Source: Paraescarpia echinospica (Eukaryota > Annelida > Polychaeta > Sabellida > Siboglinidae). From it: DNA of 64,000 bases. A model generated the notes under the pieces. That model searched no databases. It was not told the origin of the DNA and saw only the letters and a program-made list of their open reading frames with translations. Made by a program: the position numbers and the translations under genes. Within the stretch, counting starts at the first letter, position 1. Every line of letters begins with the position of its first letter. The stretch is taken from positions 7,407,650 through 7,471,649 of the forward strand of contig CM034537.1 in the NCBI GenBank assembly GCA_020002185.1, read 5' to 3'. Shown here piece after piece: positions 45,801 through 57,800 of the stretch.

Positions 45801-48800
45801 TACATGGTCCTCACCTTCCTTGTTCCCATATTAATTTGCTTGGTCGAAAGAAGGGTGCTCGGCCCTATGGCTTCCGTGGTCTCTTGGCTTTCACCACATG
45901 GCGTCATAGGTCCTCGAGATGAAGGCCCTTCCTCTTCCAGGCATGTGTTCTCTGTAAATTCTGTTGTCGACGTTTCTGTAGCAAGTAGTTTTTTTACGAG
46001 GTGGGGGTGCTAGCCCCACGCTCAACCCTCCTCCTTTCTCATCCGGGCTTGGGACCGGCCATGGCGGAGTTTACTGTATATAGAAATAATTTGGGACTCT
46101 CATTGTGACCTTAATTGCGAGGTGGCTGTATTATCAAGGTGACTGTAAAGCGAAGTTCGACTATAGTACTTTCTGTTAGAAACACTTTACATTAGCATCA
46201 TTTTTAACATACAGGTACATAGTACTACATACATACATAGTCAATTACCTTAAAAATGTACAAAGTATTTCAATTTTTGAGTTTAAATATGTGTTCAACA
46301 AAGCTTTTTCAAGTGCAGATTTTAGCGTGCAACACAATGGACCGATATAACTATTTAATTATGTTGGCTGTAGTCCCATCTAAAATATGGATATTTTTGC
46401 TGTTTCACACAATCTTTGTAATTTTGCTCACTTGCCACAAATCGAAACAATGTTGATTGATTATTATTTATTTAGCCATACTACAATCAGTAGTATGGCT
46501 TGGAGAGTTCAAAATGTTCAAATATGTATCCGTTTATAAAACTTAAAACGGAGTTCTAAGAAACCTATCGGTATTGAGATTTAAAACGCTTAGTGATCAA
46601 AAAATTCCCCCAGTTTCAGGAAGATACAGAATAATTGTTATACTTGCTTTAATGTAAAATAGTATGTAATTTATTTTTAATGACCCATATGCAACTTGCA
46701 GCTGCTGTATTTTGAGATTTTCTGTTTGGATGTAGAGATACAGATAATGTGACTTTCTGGAATGATATGTAACACTTTGCAGGGCTTGCTAAGAAAGGAC
46801 GTGACATTGAAACAGAGGAAATGCTGGAGGACCTGCACAGTAAGATGAGAGACCTAGAACGACAGAACACACAACTCAAAGAAAAGGTACTTATTTCATT
46901 TATCCTCACAATTCTTGTTTTGGAAGCCTAAAGCAGGTGATCACGAACAATGACTACAGGTAACCTGCATCAAGCTAACTGGCCAAGCACATCACAAGAC
47001 AGGCTTGTGATGTACAGGCTTCATGTGCGCTCCCTTCAAGTGAGAAGGGACTTCGCCCATTGTAAGAGACAAGTTAACAACTGAAGCTCACTATTTCAGG
47101 GTATTTTGGCAACAGATTAATGGTTGGATGTTTCACAAAATAAATACAATGCATGTATTGTTGTTATACATACATCAACATTCACTGACATTCAGTACTC
47201 TTGAGACCAGCTTAATAACATCTGAATTAAAGGTTGAAAGAATAACTGGTACATTGCAGGCAGGCAATAAACCTGGGCCTTGGTGTAAGACTGTCAAACA
47301 TCTCTCAGACTAATTGTGTAGATGTTGTTTTAATATTTTTTAATGTTCCTTTTCATATAATACATATGGTGTTTTGCACAGATTTATTTCACATGCAAGT
47401 GTTATTGTCCAATCCAGGTGGGTGATATTAGAAATAATGTTTTATTATAAACTATGCCATCATTTATGTGTAAGCTTTAGAATAAAAATGGTGTTAAAAT
47501 AATCAAAGTACTTCTATTCCAGCAGTTAGTTCTAAAGCAAATATTCTAGTATTAGTGAGGAACTGTGTCAATACTTGCAACTCTTAACATATACATTTAA
47601 ATAACAAATGATGCCAGGATCCCAACAGATTGGCACTTTTTACTAATACAACTTTCTCACAACTGACATCAGCATTCCAATCCAGTGGGTCAACTCTCCC
47701 TGGAAATTGATTTAATAGTAATAAATGCAACATGAACAGTGCTTCTCAACATCACTGTATGCACTGTTTAGTTTAGGATGCCCGAACTACAATATAACCA
47801 ACAACTCCGGTAAATGAACCAGTCAGACAAGTTAATATTACTTAGAATTTATCAAATTTGTAAGGAAACCTCTTCAGCGAAACATTCACAAAGAACAGAT
47901 TTATACAAAGTTTTGTCTTGGATTCATTTCAGCTACTGGGAGAGATATAGGAGGGCATGATATACTTAAGAATGCATTACTTACCTTAGTTAATAAGTGA
48001 ATGTAGTTAATTGCATCTCTAACTGAGAATGTTGTAAATAACTTCAGTTAGGTTGAAAATCACACATTAGTCCTAGGTAATTTTTTTACTTTTTTCACAA
48101 TCAATTTACCTTTTTTCCTGTGACTTTCCCATTCCTATCAGCAACATGCATCATACTACCACAGACAGTGACTCTGCACAGAGATTTCATTATGTCATCA
48201 TGGCCTTCAACTTATTGCAATGGTGGAATACTATCAACAAGATACATGTCCATCAACATCATACTTTATTATTTGTACATTTGACTTGTCTGTTGATAAG
48301 TATCATTTTTAGTCCTTAGGGCCGAAGGTCCAACAGACTTATGCCATCACTCTGTGACTGCCGTGCGCCGTTAGCTGCCATATCTAAGAAACCATTCAGC
48401 AACTTTTTCTCTAATTTTGCATGGACATATCTTAGGGTACTGTCACTATGCACGAGAAATCTGTATTTGATGGAATCATTCTAAGAGCCACCCAGGGCCC
48501 CAAAAACTGGTAAATTTTCACATTTTGTCTATTTTTTTTAAAACTCTTCAGTAACTCTTTCTTCGAATTTGCATGGACATTTAATTTGCTTCAATCATTC
48601 TAAGGGTCCCCAGGGCACCCCAAAATGTTACATTTTTGCGTATTTTGTCAAAACTTTTTCAGTAACTTTTTCTCTAATTTTGCATACACATTCCATGTGG
48701 TAGTGCCACTATACACAAGCATTTTCTAATTGATTGAATCATTCGAACTAATGACTTGGATACTGTGGACTGTTATGTAGTAATATTAACCCATTTTATC

Positions 48801-51800
48801 CAGGATACGATTCTAGTAGTAGTTACACCCTTTTTATCCGGGGTAAGATTCTAATTGTGGTTATTCAACGTAGAAGTTGGCTACCCCCACGTAAATCGAA
48901 ATCAAAGATGGCAGACAAGTTGCAAACATCATAAAATTTCGAAAATTTTTGAAGGATAACTGATAATTTACTTCATAATGGTGATAACAAGGAGGCAGAC
49001 ATGCAGATAGATGATATAATATGCACGGGCATGCTAATTGATGCAATATTTATCTGTGAAAATGTACTTTGAAGGCTTCGAATTGGAGTGAACCGACAAC
49101 GGCACCTATTTCCGTCCACTTCGCGCCATGACGCATTTTCAGCAGCAACAAACATAATGTTACTTTCAAAGACAGTAACTGCTTCACAAATAAATTTATA
49201 TTGAAATGATTACCAACTTTGGTACTTTAGTTTGTTGATTTATTTGTTACAAGAAACAAAAAACAAAAATTGATATCGTTGACAGAAGATATTTCAAAAA
49301 TTTGCGTAAATCCGCTCAGTGATGCCACCTGCTGCCATTCTGTTCTTTCGCATAGGGGTGTTACTACAGAATTGTACATAATGAGATAATTATCCAAGAT
49401 ATGTGAACAAGTTTGACACCATTGTTTTCAGGGGAGAATGGTGTATCAAATAAAATCAACTTGCTCATTGAGATGTTGCTTCCTTCATGGAGAAAATGTC
49501 TGGTGAAAAGTAAAGTGACAAAACACAACACAAATTTGAATTTGTTGGGAAACGTTTTGTCATTTGCTACATATAGTAAAAGTTATCAAACAACTAATTT
49601 GTCATATAACTATAACTGCATAGCTTATTTTACCTGCTTTCTAATGGTACATCACATTTAAGCATTATTGAGAAATAACAAAGTTATGTCCATTTTAAAC
49701 GAAGGCCTGTCATTTTCTGATGCTGACAAAGTGATTTCTTGGATATGGTCAGGAACTGGCTTCAACTCGTCTGCACTAGCTTCAGGATAAAATGGGATAA
49801 AGTAGATTTGTATACTGCCAATACCAGCAGACTGTTTAGTAGCCATAATATAACGTGTCCACTTGATAGTTATGTATCATAATGTTCATAGATCTATGTG
49901 CATGTATACATTTTTCATGTATTGAACAAAATGTGCGAATGTGTTTAATTAAGACCTTGATCGTTGTATGTGCTCCATGCCTCAAAAGAATCCTGAGCTA
50001 TTTTCAACCAATAAACTCTTGAAACTCTTGAAAACACAGCCTGTGAGTGCGGGAGGTTTTTCTTAAACAACCTTTAACTGTGCTACATACGAGATAGATT
50101 TCTACAACCACTGGAAATCGGCCTAAATAGCAGAGTATCTGGATAAAATTCAACAGTATTTTTAATAACACAAGCTAATATATACAATCTTCATGAAACG
50201 GTCTACTCAAATATTATATTTGCAGGTGTATCTTCACTGGCATGCGTATAGTCTCCACTAAACATGTCAGCATTTTACTTCCATCATAACCCTTAATGAG
50301 CTGAAACTATGATTCACCAAAAACCATTTAATTGCTGTATTTGACTACATTATTTCCCATTGGCGATTAGGTCAAAATATTCTAAACGTGGGGGTGGGCA
50401 GTTATGCAGATATGGGTGCTAACGCAGATCCACATTATCGCCCCCCATGCAAAAATTATCCAAGCAACATAAACTTAAAGTGGGTGTACGTGATAACAAC
50501 GTGAATTCACATAAGCTGATTTTCACTTAGTTTAGGCGATCTTTTTTCTCGGTCCAGGGCTATCTCTAGGACGCTAAAATGTATAGTGGAACTTCTGATA
50601 ACTAGAAGTATTACCATGTGAAACTAGAGGTTCGGATTATCCAGAGTCCACTTTAATTTGGAGATTGTGTCGTAACTAGACAAGTTTCATGAATCGATTT
50701 AAGTTTGGATTGTTGTATGAAGGATTGGTTCCCACTTTGTGAAACCATATCCATCATCGCGGTCCAGGACCAGTTTCACAAAACGTTCGTTTTGTACGAA
50801 ACGTCATCCAAACGTTCTCAATTCATTAGTAGTTTGTTCGTCAGGAGTTTGTAATGCTCGCTTTGCATTGTAAAATTATTCTGAGTTAATGTCATCTTCA
50901 TTAAACGTCCACATTTCAAGTTTTTTTGCGAGTTTGACCTTTCTCGCAAGCTTCGCAAAACCAGGTCAGGCTCTGACTGCGCCCCCAAGTGAATATGAAT
51001 AAATACGGCAGGTGTCACCACTACGTTTGCAATGTTCTAGAAGTCGGACATCTGGGCGCTGGTCATTTTATTTTCATCCTTCTCCATTTGAGCTCTAAAT
51101 CAACAGGCATTGTAGATGTAGTTTGTGCAAAATATGGCTTGCTGGATACTGCCTTTGCTTTGGCTCTTTTGCTGGTTACCGGCATGTATGTGCAATGCTA
51201 CCGTCGATTAATTTTTCTGATGTTGTTTTTTTAATATTTACAATCAGAGGAATGGTTGTTATTACATGGTACATTACATGAATAAAGTTACTGTGTATAA
51301 AAAGAGAAACTATACAGTGGCGAGTTTGAGAGCTATCAGAATCAATGCCTGCTGGCTGAAGCACCAACTAGCAACATATGACGTGAAGTCTGAAGAATAT
51401 TCAACAACTTTCTGGCCATTATGTTTGATTACGTGATATATTACGTGGAAAAAGTTATGTCATATAATAAAGTAAAAAAACGAACCAGTGACAAAAAACA
51501 TTGGACAGTTAAGTCTGAAGAATATTCAACAAATTTCTGCCCATTTTGTTGTATTTCAGCATGTTTATCATCTATATTTTGATAACAAATGTATATATGT
51601 AAAAAAAGTATGTGGCTGAGATGGGGATGGGCGTTACTGCGAGCAGGTGGGCGGTTAACACAAATTTTCAGATAATAGGGGGTGGGCGATAATGTGGGTA
51701 TGGGCGGTAACACGGTCAAATACGGTAATAATTACAAACTCACTATATAGTCCAAAGGACTTCAGGGCCTCATGACCCATTTTTTTACTCGACTGAGTTG

Positions 51801-54800
51801 TAGGGGCCTACATGTAATCATGTCATACCTGTAGATCTATGCCTGTGATGTATTCCATGTTTACCGGCTCTCCATTGAATAGTACACACTGTATATGTCA
51901 TAATAGATGTTTTAAAATCTTGCCATGATTTGGTGATACACACATCATTTATGGTACAGTGGTGTGGGAATTATTAAAAATTTCTACTTGAGTAGAAGTA
52001 AAAGTAATTCACTGCAGAACTAGCACATTCTAACAAAACCTACTTGAGTAAAAAGTAAAACTACTTTCCAAAAATACTTGAGGTAAAAGTAGAAATATAA
52101 TAGCACAGAAAGATTTATTTTCAGGCAAGTAACTAACATTTACATTATAGTGTCAGCGAACAAGTAATGGATGGAGTTATCCTTTCTTGATTGGAAATGA
52201 AACATTGATGACAGATATGGCCACTGGTGTTCTTCCACGTACTCCAAGTTACTAGCAACACAATCTCGCATTTCTCTAAATTTTGCATCCACCATAATTA
52301 CTGTAACAATTGGAAGTGGCTTCATATTGTGCTTACTTCCCAAAGAAACGTTTGTATGCAAATTACAATTGCAAACTGGCCCACGATTGATAATATTAAT
52401 AGCTTTCGGCCTGTTGATTAAATGCGTTATATGGAAAATTGATGGGCGGAATGCCACTAGCCAACTTAGTTCAGACAAAAATGTAATGAAAATATATCAT
52501 AAAGTAAAGTAGGAGTCCAATGAATGTGTACAAAGTGGCAGCATTACATTAAGTAGACGTCGATGTAATATGTACAAGGTGGCAGCATTACACAGAGTAG
52601 GAGTCCGTGTAAAGTGTACAAGGTGGCAGCATTACATCAAATATAAGTCTGTATAATGTGTACAAGGTGGCAGCATTACACAGAGTAGAAGTCCATGTAA
52701 TGTGTACAAGGTGGCAGCATTACATTAAGTAGAAGTCTATATAATGTGTACAAGGTGGCAGCATTACATTAAGTAAAAGTCTGTAATGTGTACAAGGTGA
52801 CAGCATTACACAGAGTAGAAGTCCATGTAATGTGTACAAGGTGGCAGCATTACATCAAGTAGAAGTCTATATAATGTGTACAAGGTGGCAGCATTACATT
52901 AAGTAAAAGTCTGTAATGTGTACAAGGTGACAGCATTACACAGAGTAGAAGTCCATGTAATGTGTACAAGGTGGCAGCATTACATCAAGTAGAAGTCTAT
53001 ATAATGTGTACAAGGTGGCAGCATTACATTAAGTAAAAGTCTGTAATGTGTACAAGGTGACAGCATTACACAGAGTAGAAGTCCATGTAATGTGTACAAG
53101 GTGGCAGCATTACATCAAGTAGAAGTCTATATAATGTGTACAAGGTGGCAGCATTACATTAAGTAAAAGTCTGTAATGTGTACAAGGTGACAGCATTACA
53201 CAGAGTAGAAGTCCATGTAATGTGTACAAGGTGGCAGCATTACATCAAGTAGAAGTCTATATAATGTGTACAAGGTGGCAGCGTTACATTAAATAAAAGT
53301 CTATGTAATGTGTACAAGGTGGCAGCTTTACATCAAATATAGGTCTATATAATGTGTACAAAGTGGCAGCGTTACATTAAAGGGAATAAAAACATCTATG
53401 GCTTGAATTCATGTTATATTACATCCTGCTATCTATTTCCATGTCCACCAAGCAAAAAAATAAAAAAAATTCAATGAATTAGAAATTCCACATTTTATGC
53501 TGTACATCCGGACATTTTCGAGTATGCATATTTTTGGCGTGCTTTTCGGGATGCTGAGATGTGACATCACTTATGACTCAAACTCGCATCAGACCGACCC
53601 TTTCCATGCATTCAGAGCATGTTTACAAGTATAGCTTTTGGGTCGAAACGAGCGTCAGAATGAGTTATTGTGCAATTTTTTGACGTAATACAAACACTAG
53701 TCATCATAGAGGAACAAGCAGTTATCTTACTGTTCCACATGAATCCAATTTTATTCAAAACAACATATGCGAATGGGCCTACAAGTCGACTAGGTTTCGC
53801 CAAGCTTGGGCTCGTTTTCAGAATCATTATATTGAATGCAACCAACGGGAGATAATCTACACCAATAAACATACATAGCAAACATATATTGTATCCAGCT
53901 ACATAAAGTAAGGTGTATAATCTCATAATATCACTAGAATATCGATATATGAAGGAGTTATACAATTTACTATAACAACTTAAATCAGTTAGAGAGTTTC
54001 CACTGGTCCCGCTAGCTCAGTGGGTAGGCGCGTTGGTTACTTGTCGTTCACGCCGGTTCAATCCTGACAGCATGCAAACTATTGATTTTCTTTACACTTT
54101 TTTTGTTTATGTTTTCACGAAGTAATATAAACCAAATTATTGAATATACTATGATGCACTGTTTGTAAATAATTTTTATTTTGTTGTAATTATTTATTCA
54201 CCACAAAAATGAAAATATGGTCATTATATAACGATGTTTCTAAATTTTATTTATCCAAACAAATATAAAGTAATGGATATCTAATTTATTAATTGTAAAT
54301 ATATTGTACAGTAATATATTGTAATTATATATGTGAAAACAGATTGTGATCTGTCTGGATAAATACAATTTAGAAACATCGTTGTATATAATGACTATAT
54401 TTTCATTTTTGTGGCGAATAAATAATTACTACAAAAATATATAAAAATATTTACAAACAGTGCATCATAGTATACTAAATGATTTGGTTTATATTACTTC
54501 GTGAAAACATAAACAAAAAAAGTGTAAAGAAAATCAATAGTTTGCATGCTGTCAGGATTGAACCGGCGTCGCCCAATTGTAAAACAGACGCCAAGGAACC
54601 AACGCGTTTACCAACTGAGCTATCACGGCCGGCAGAAATTCGCTGACTGATTTCAGTTGTTATGATAAATTGTACAACTCCTCCTTCATAGATTGATATT
54701 CTAGTGATATTATGAGATTTTACACGTTACTTTCAGTAGCCGGATACGATATATGTTTGCTATGTATGTATATTGGTGTACATTATCTCCCGTTGGTTGC

Positions 54801-57800
54801 ATTCGATATAATTATTCTGAAAACTAGCCCAGGGCCAAGCTCGGCAAAACCTAGTCGACTTGTAGGCTCATTCGCATTCATTGTTTTGAATAAAATTTAA
54901 TTCATGTGGAACCGTAAGATAACTGCTTGTTCCTCTATGATGACTAGTGTTTGTATTACATCGGATTATTGCATAACAACTTATTCTGACGCTCGTTTCG
55001 ACCCCAACATTATCCATGTAAACATGCTCTGAATGCATAGAAAGGGTCGGCCTGCAGCGAGTGTGAGTCATGTGTGACGTTCAGATACCACGTGATCGCC
55101 TAGCTCATTAAATTTTTATTTTCCGTGGGAATCGCTACACAGACAGGTTTAAAATCGAATTTATGCTACAAATGTATTTTTCTGTATTTTTTAAATGTTC
55201 TCGAATGTTACATGCAATATTAAACTTTCTGTACACATGGAAAACGGATTTTAGCTAATGCCTTGTTTTTATTTCCTTTAAGTAGAAGTCTATAAAATGT
55301 GTACAAGGTGGCAGCGTTACATCAAGTAGAAGTCTATATAATGTGTACAAGGTGGCAGCGTTACATCAAGTACAAGTCTATATAATGTGTACATGGTGGC
55401 AGCGTTACATCAAGTACAAGTCTATATAATGTGTACAAGGTGGCAGCGTTACATCAAGTACAAGTCTATATAATGTGTACATGGTGGCAGCGTTACATCA
55501 AGTACAAGTCTATATAATGTGTACATGGTGGCAGCGTTACATCAAGTACAAGTCTATATAATGTGTACATGGTGGCAGCGTTACATCAAGTACAAGTCTA
55601 TATAATGTGTACAAGGTGGCAGCGTTACATCAAGTACAAGTCTATATAATGTGTACATGGTGGCAGCGTTACATCAAGTACAAGTCTATATAATGTGTAC
55701 AAGGTGGCAGCGTTACATCAAGTAGAAGTCTATATAATGTGTACATGGTGGCAGCGTTACATCAAGTACAAGTCTATATAATGTGTACAAGGTGACAGCA
55801 TTACACAGAGTAGAAGTCCATGTAATGTGTACAAGGTGGCAGCGTTACATCAAGTAGAAGTCTATATAATGTGTACATGGTGGCAGCGTTACATCAAGTA
55901 TAAGTCTATATAATGCTATAAGGATATCATTGAAATCGATTGTGTCTAACTATTTTAGAAAATTCCCAGATGTGCGTAACTTAGTAAGCATAACAGTTGA
56001 ATGCAGCTGTGTAAGGGAATGAATAAAGTGAACTGTATACATTGTAGTTGCTGCTGACAAGACAGCAGGTGGCGCTGCAAGCACAGACATCGCGTCGACC
56101 AATCTACGGCCACGTCCAGGCCCGCATCAACACGGTCAGTGTCCAAGCTTGGTCTTTCTCAAACAACTCACTTATGTATCAGTTAAGCAGATTGTTAACA
56201 ATTGATCAAACTTATGATTTTGAAATACCGGGCAGGAAATACCATCTTGGGAAAAACCCTCAACTAGTGATAAAACCAGGATAAATGGAATTTTTTTTTT
56301 AAAGTATTATATTTGGAGCTGCATTGCAATAAAAGCTACTGTACCATCACGATATTGGACAAATATACATAATGTAGTTTGACTGAAAACTGCAACAAAT
56401 AAATAAAGTTGCCTTAGCTGCTTATATTGCATAACCCAAGGCACTGCTGTTGGTTGCTGTAGCCCACTGACCCTGGTAGCCTTTGTTCATCAGTAGCCCC
56501 CTCCCCACTCTGGCAGGGGAGCACTTCTGCTGCCCATCAGCATATATTGCACAACAGTTGCCCATGGACCTCTTTTTATGATGCAGGGCTTCCTGTTCAT
56601 TCAAACTGATCTTCCATGACCAATCACTTTTTAATGGATGTTACTGTGTGTTATTGATTAGTATTTTGATGTTACTCCATCTTTTGTTGAACAGCTGTAG
56701 GTTGCTGGCACCAGTTCATTCTCTATTAAAAAGCCGTGAATTTGGTTTATGTCATTGTGTATGGACCCTGATAAGTACCTGCCAATGTCCAAAGCTCAAC
56801 ATTTCTTTGTTCTTTAACCAGATTGCCAACTGACACCTGACAATATGAGACAATACTAGTACAGGCTATATGACTTCATCACCATACTTCTTTAGAAGAA
56901 GACCCAGACATCAGTACTTGGCACTGTCCCTTGTGAAACTAATTTACTCTTTCATGTAATGGATTTCCTGGCATACACAAACACAAGGATTAGCATTTGG
57001 GCGACATGTGGAACTCTACAAAAAAATAACAGTAGCTGGACGAAGATGTCTTTTGTGCTCAGTTTTACTATTATAGTATGCGCCCTCAATAAATCAGAAT
57101 GCTGGTGTAGCTGATGTTGAATTTCTGGTTTATGAATTATGACGCAGGTGGGAGTAAAAACTGTGCAGGCTGATGGCATTGTGTCGAATCCAGACCCTTT
57201 TGAAGCAGAGGAGAGTAGAGGACTGAGGACCTATAACTGGTTGCATTCGTAGAGTGACAAGGTGCAGAGGTTATAGGGGTGTGTAGGACTTCCAAGTCCT
57301 ACTCTTTGGCAAAGAAATGTGTCATTGTTCAATTGGGATTAAGTTACCCAAATTGGAAGAATCCGCTGCTTCTGCCATAGGTGATAAGCATCCAGCAGGC
57401 TGCAGCCCAAGAGGTAACAGGGCAACAAAAATGTCATCATTCACTGTGTACTTGATGGCTAATGCCTATTAACATATCAACACAATGATACAAAATTATA
57501 GTTGCCCTGGGTAAGATGATTAGTTACAGGACTAAGATCAAGTTGCACGTTGCGGCCAAAACAATTTATCTAGTCAATTTTCCACTGGGTAGTCGGAGCA
57601 GCATTCTCCATGTAAAACGAATGTTTATTGTCTTTGGGTTTGGGAGATGAGAGCTTCAGGTGGATATTATGTAGAGGCTTTATGGGTTCGTGTCTCTCTT
57701 GTATTGCATCCTTTGTCTCTTAGTTTGATGGCTTCTATGAAAGTGAAGTTATTTCATAACGATAAGCGAGGCGACAAGCCTTGCTTCCTAATCAGAACTA

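Larger units (their letters stand above)
42922..46069 (-). mobile_element. RTE-like LINE, nearly full length, decayed
   Basis: A 3.1-kb minus-strand element with endonuclease (45907-44507) and RT (44510-42927). The 3' end has the tail GGGCACAAGTAAGTAAGTAC, a tetranucleotide repeat usual for RTE-type elements. It is flanked by the direct repeat TTTACTGTA (42913-42921 and 46070-46078), its target duplication. A few frameshifts separate the open blocks, but the blocks are long, so the copy is fairly young. The RTE assignment is inferred from the compact EN-RT layout, motif style and tail. Confidence 0.85.
39091..46165. mobile_element. mariner/pogo-like MITE split by LINE insertions
   Basis: 39091-39184 begins TACAGTGGAACCTC and contains AAGGTCACC and GTGACCTTATTAGC. 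46079-46165 contains GTGACCTTAATTGCGAGGTG and ends GAAGTTCGACTATA, the imperfect complement of the start. TA lies at both ends. Together these are the two halves of one short element, separated by 39194-46069, which is made of LINEs. The orientation and content of the halves fit only if joined at the TTTACTGTA site. Confidence 0.65.
53377..55281. mobile_element. Palindromic foldback transposon with TTAA duplication and tRNA-like arms, copy 2
   Basis: 1897 bp between TTAA at 53377-53380 and TTAA at 55278-55281. The ends are AGGGAATAAAAACA and, in complement, AGGAAATAAAAACA. The two arms, about 0.85-0.9 kb each, are inverted copies of one another; the turn is near 54260-54350. Each arm carries a tRNA-like module (54005-54073 plus strand, 54547-54632 minus strand). 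The flanking minisatellite reads GTTACATTAA on the left and TTAAGTAGAAGTC on the right, which joins to a normal unit once the element and one TTAA are removed. TTAA duplications are characteristic of piggyBac-type transposases. No coding frame is present. Confidence 0.85.

Noticed and set aside
57148..57240. Extra RPGRIP1L exon after a CAG acceptor (GTGGGAGTAAAAACTG...)
   Set aside because: Exons 5 and 6 already join in phase 0 without it, the frame has no similarity to the protein, and no good donor follows.
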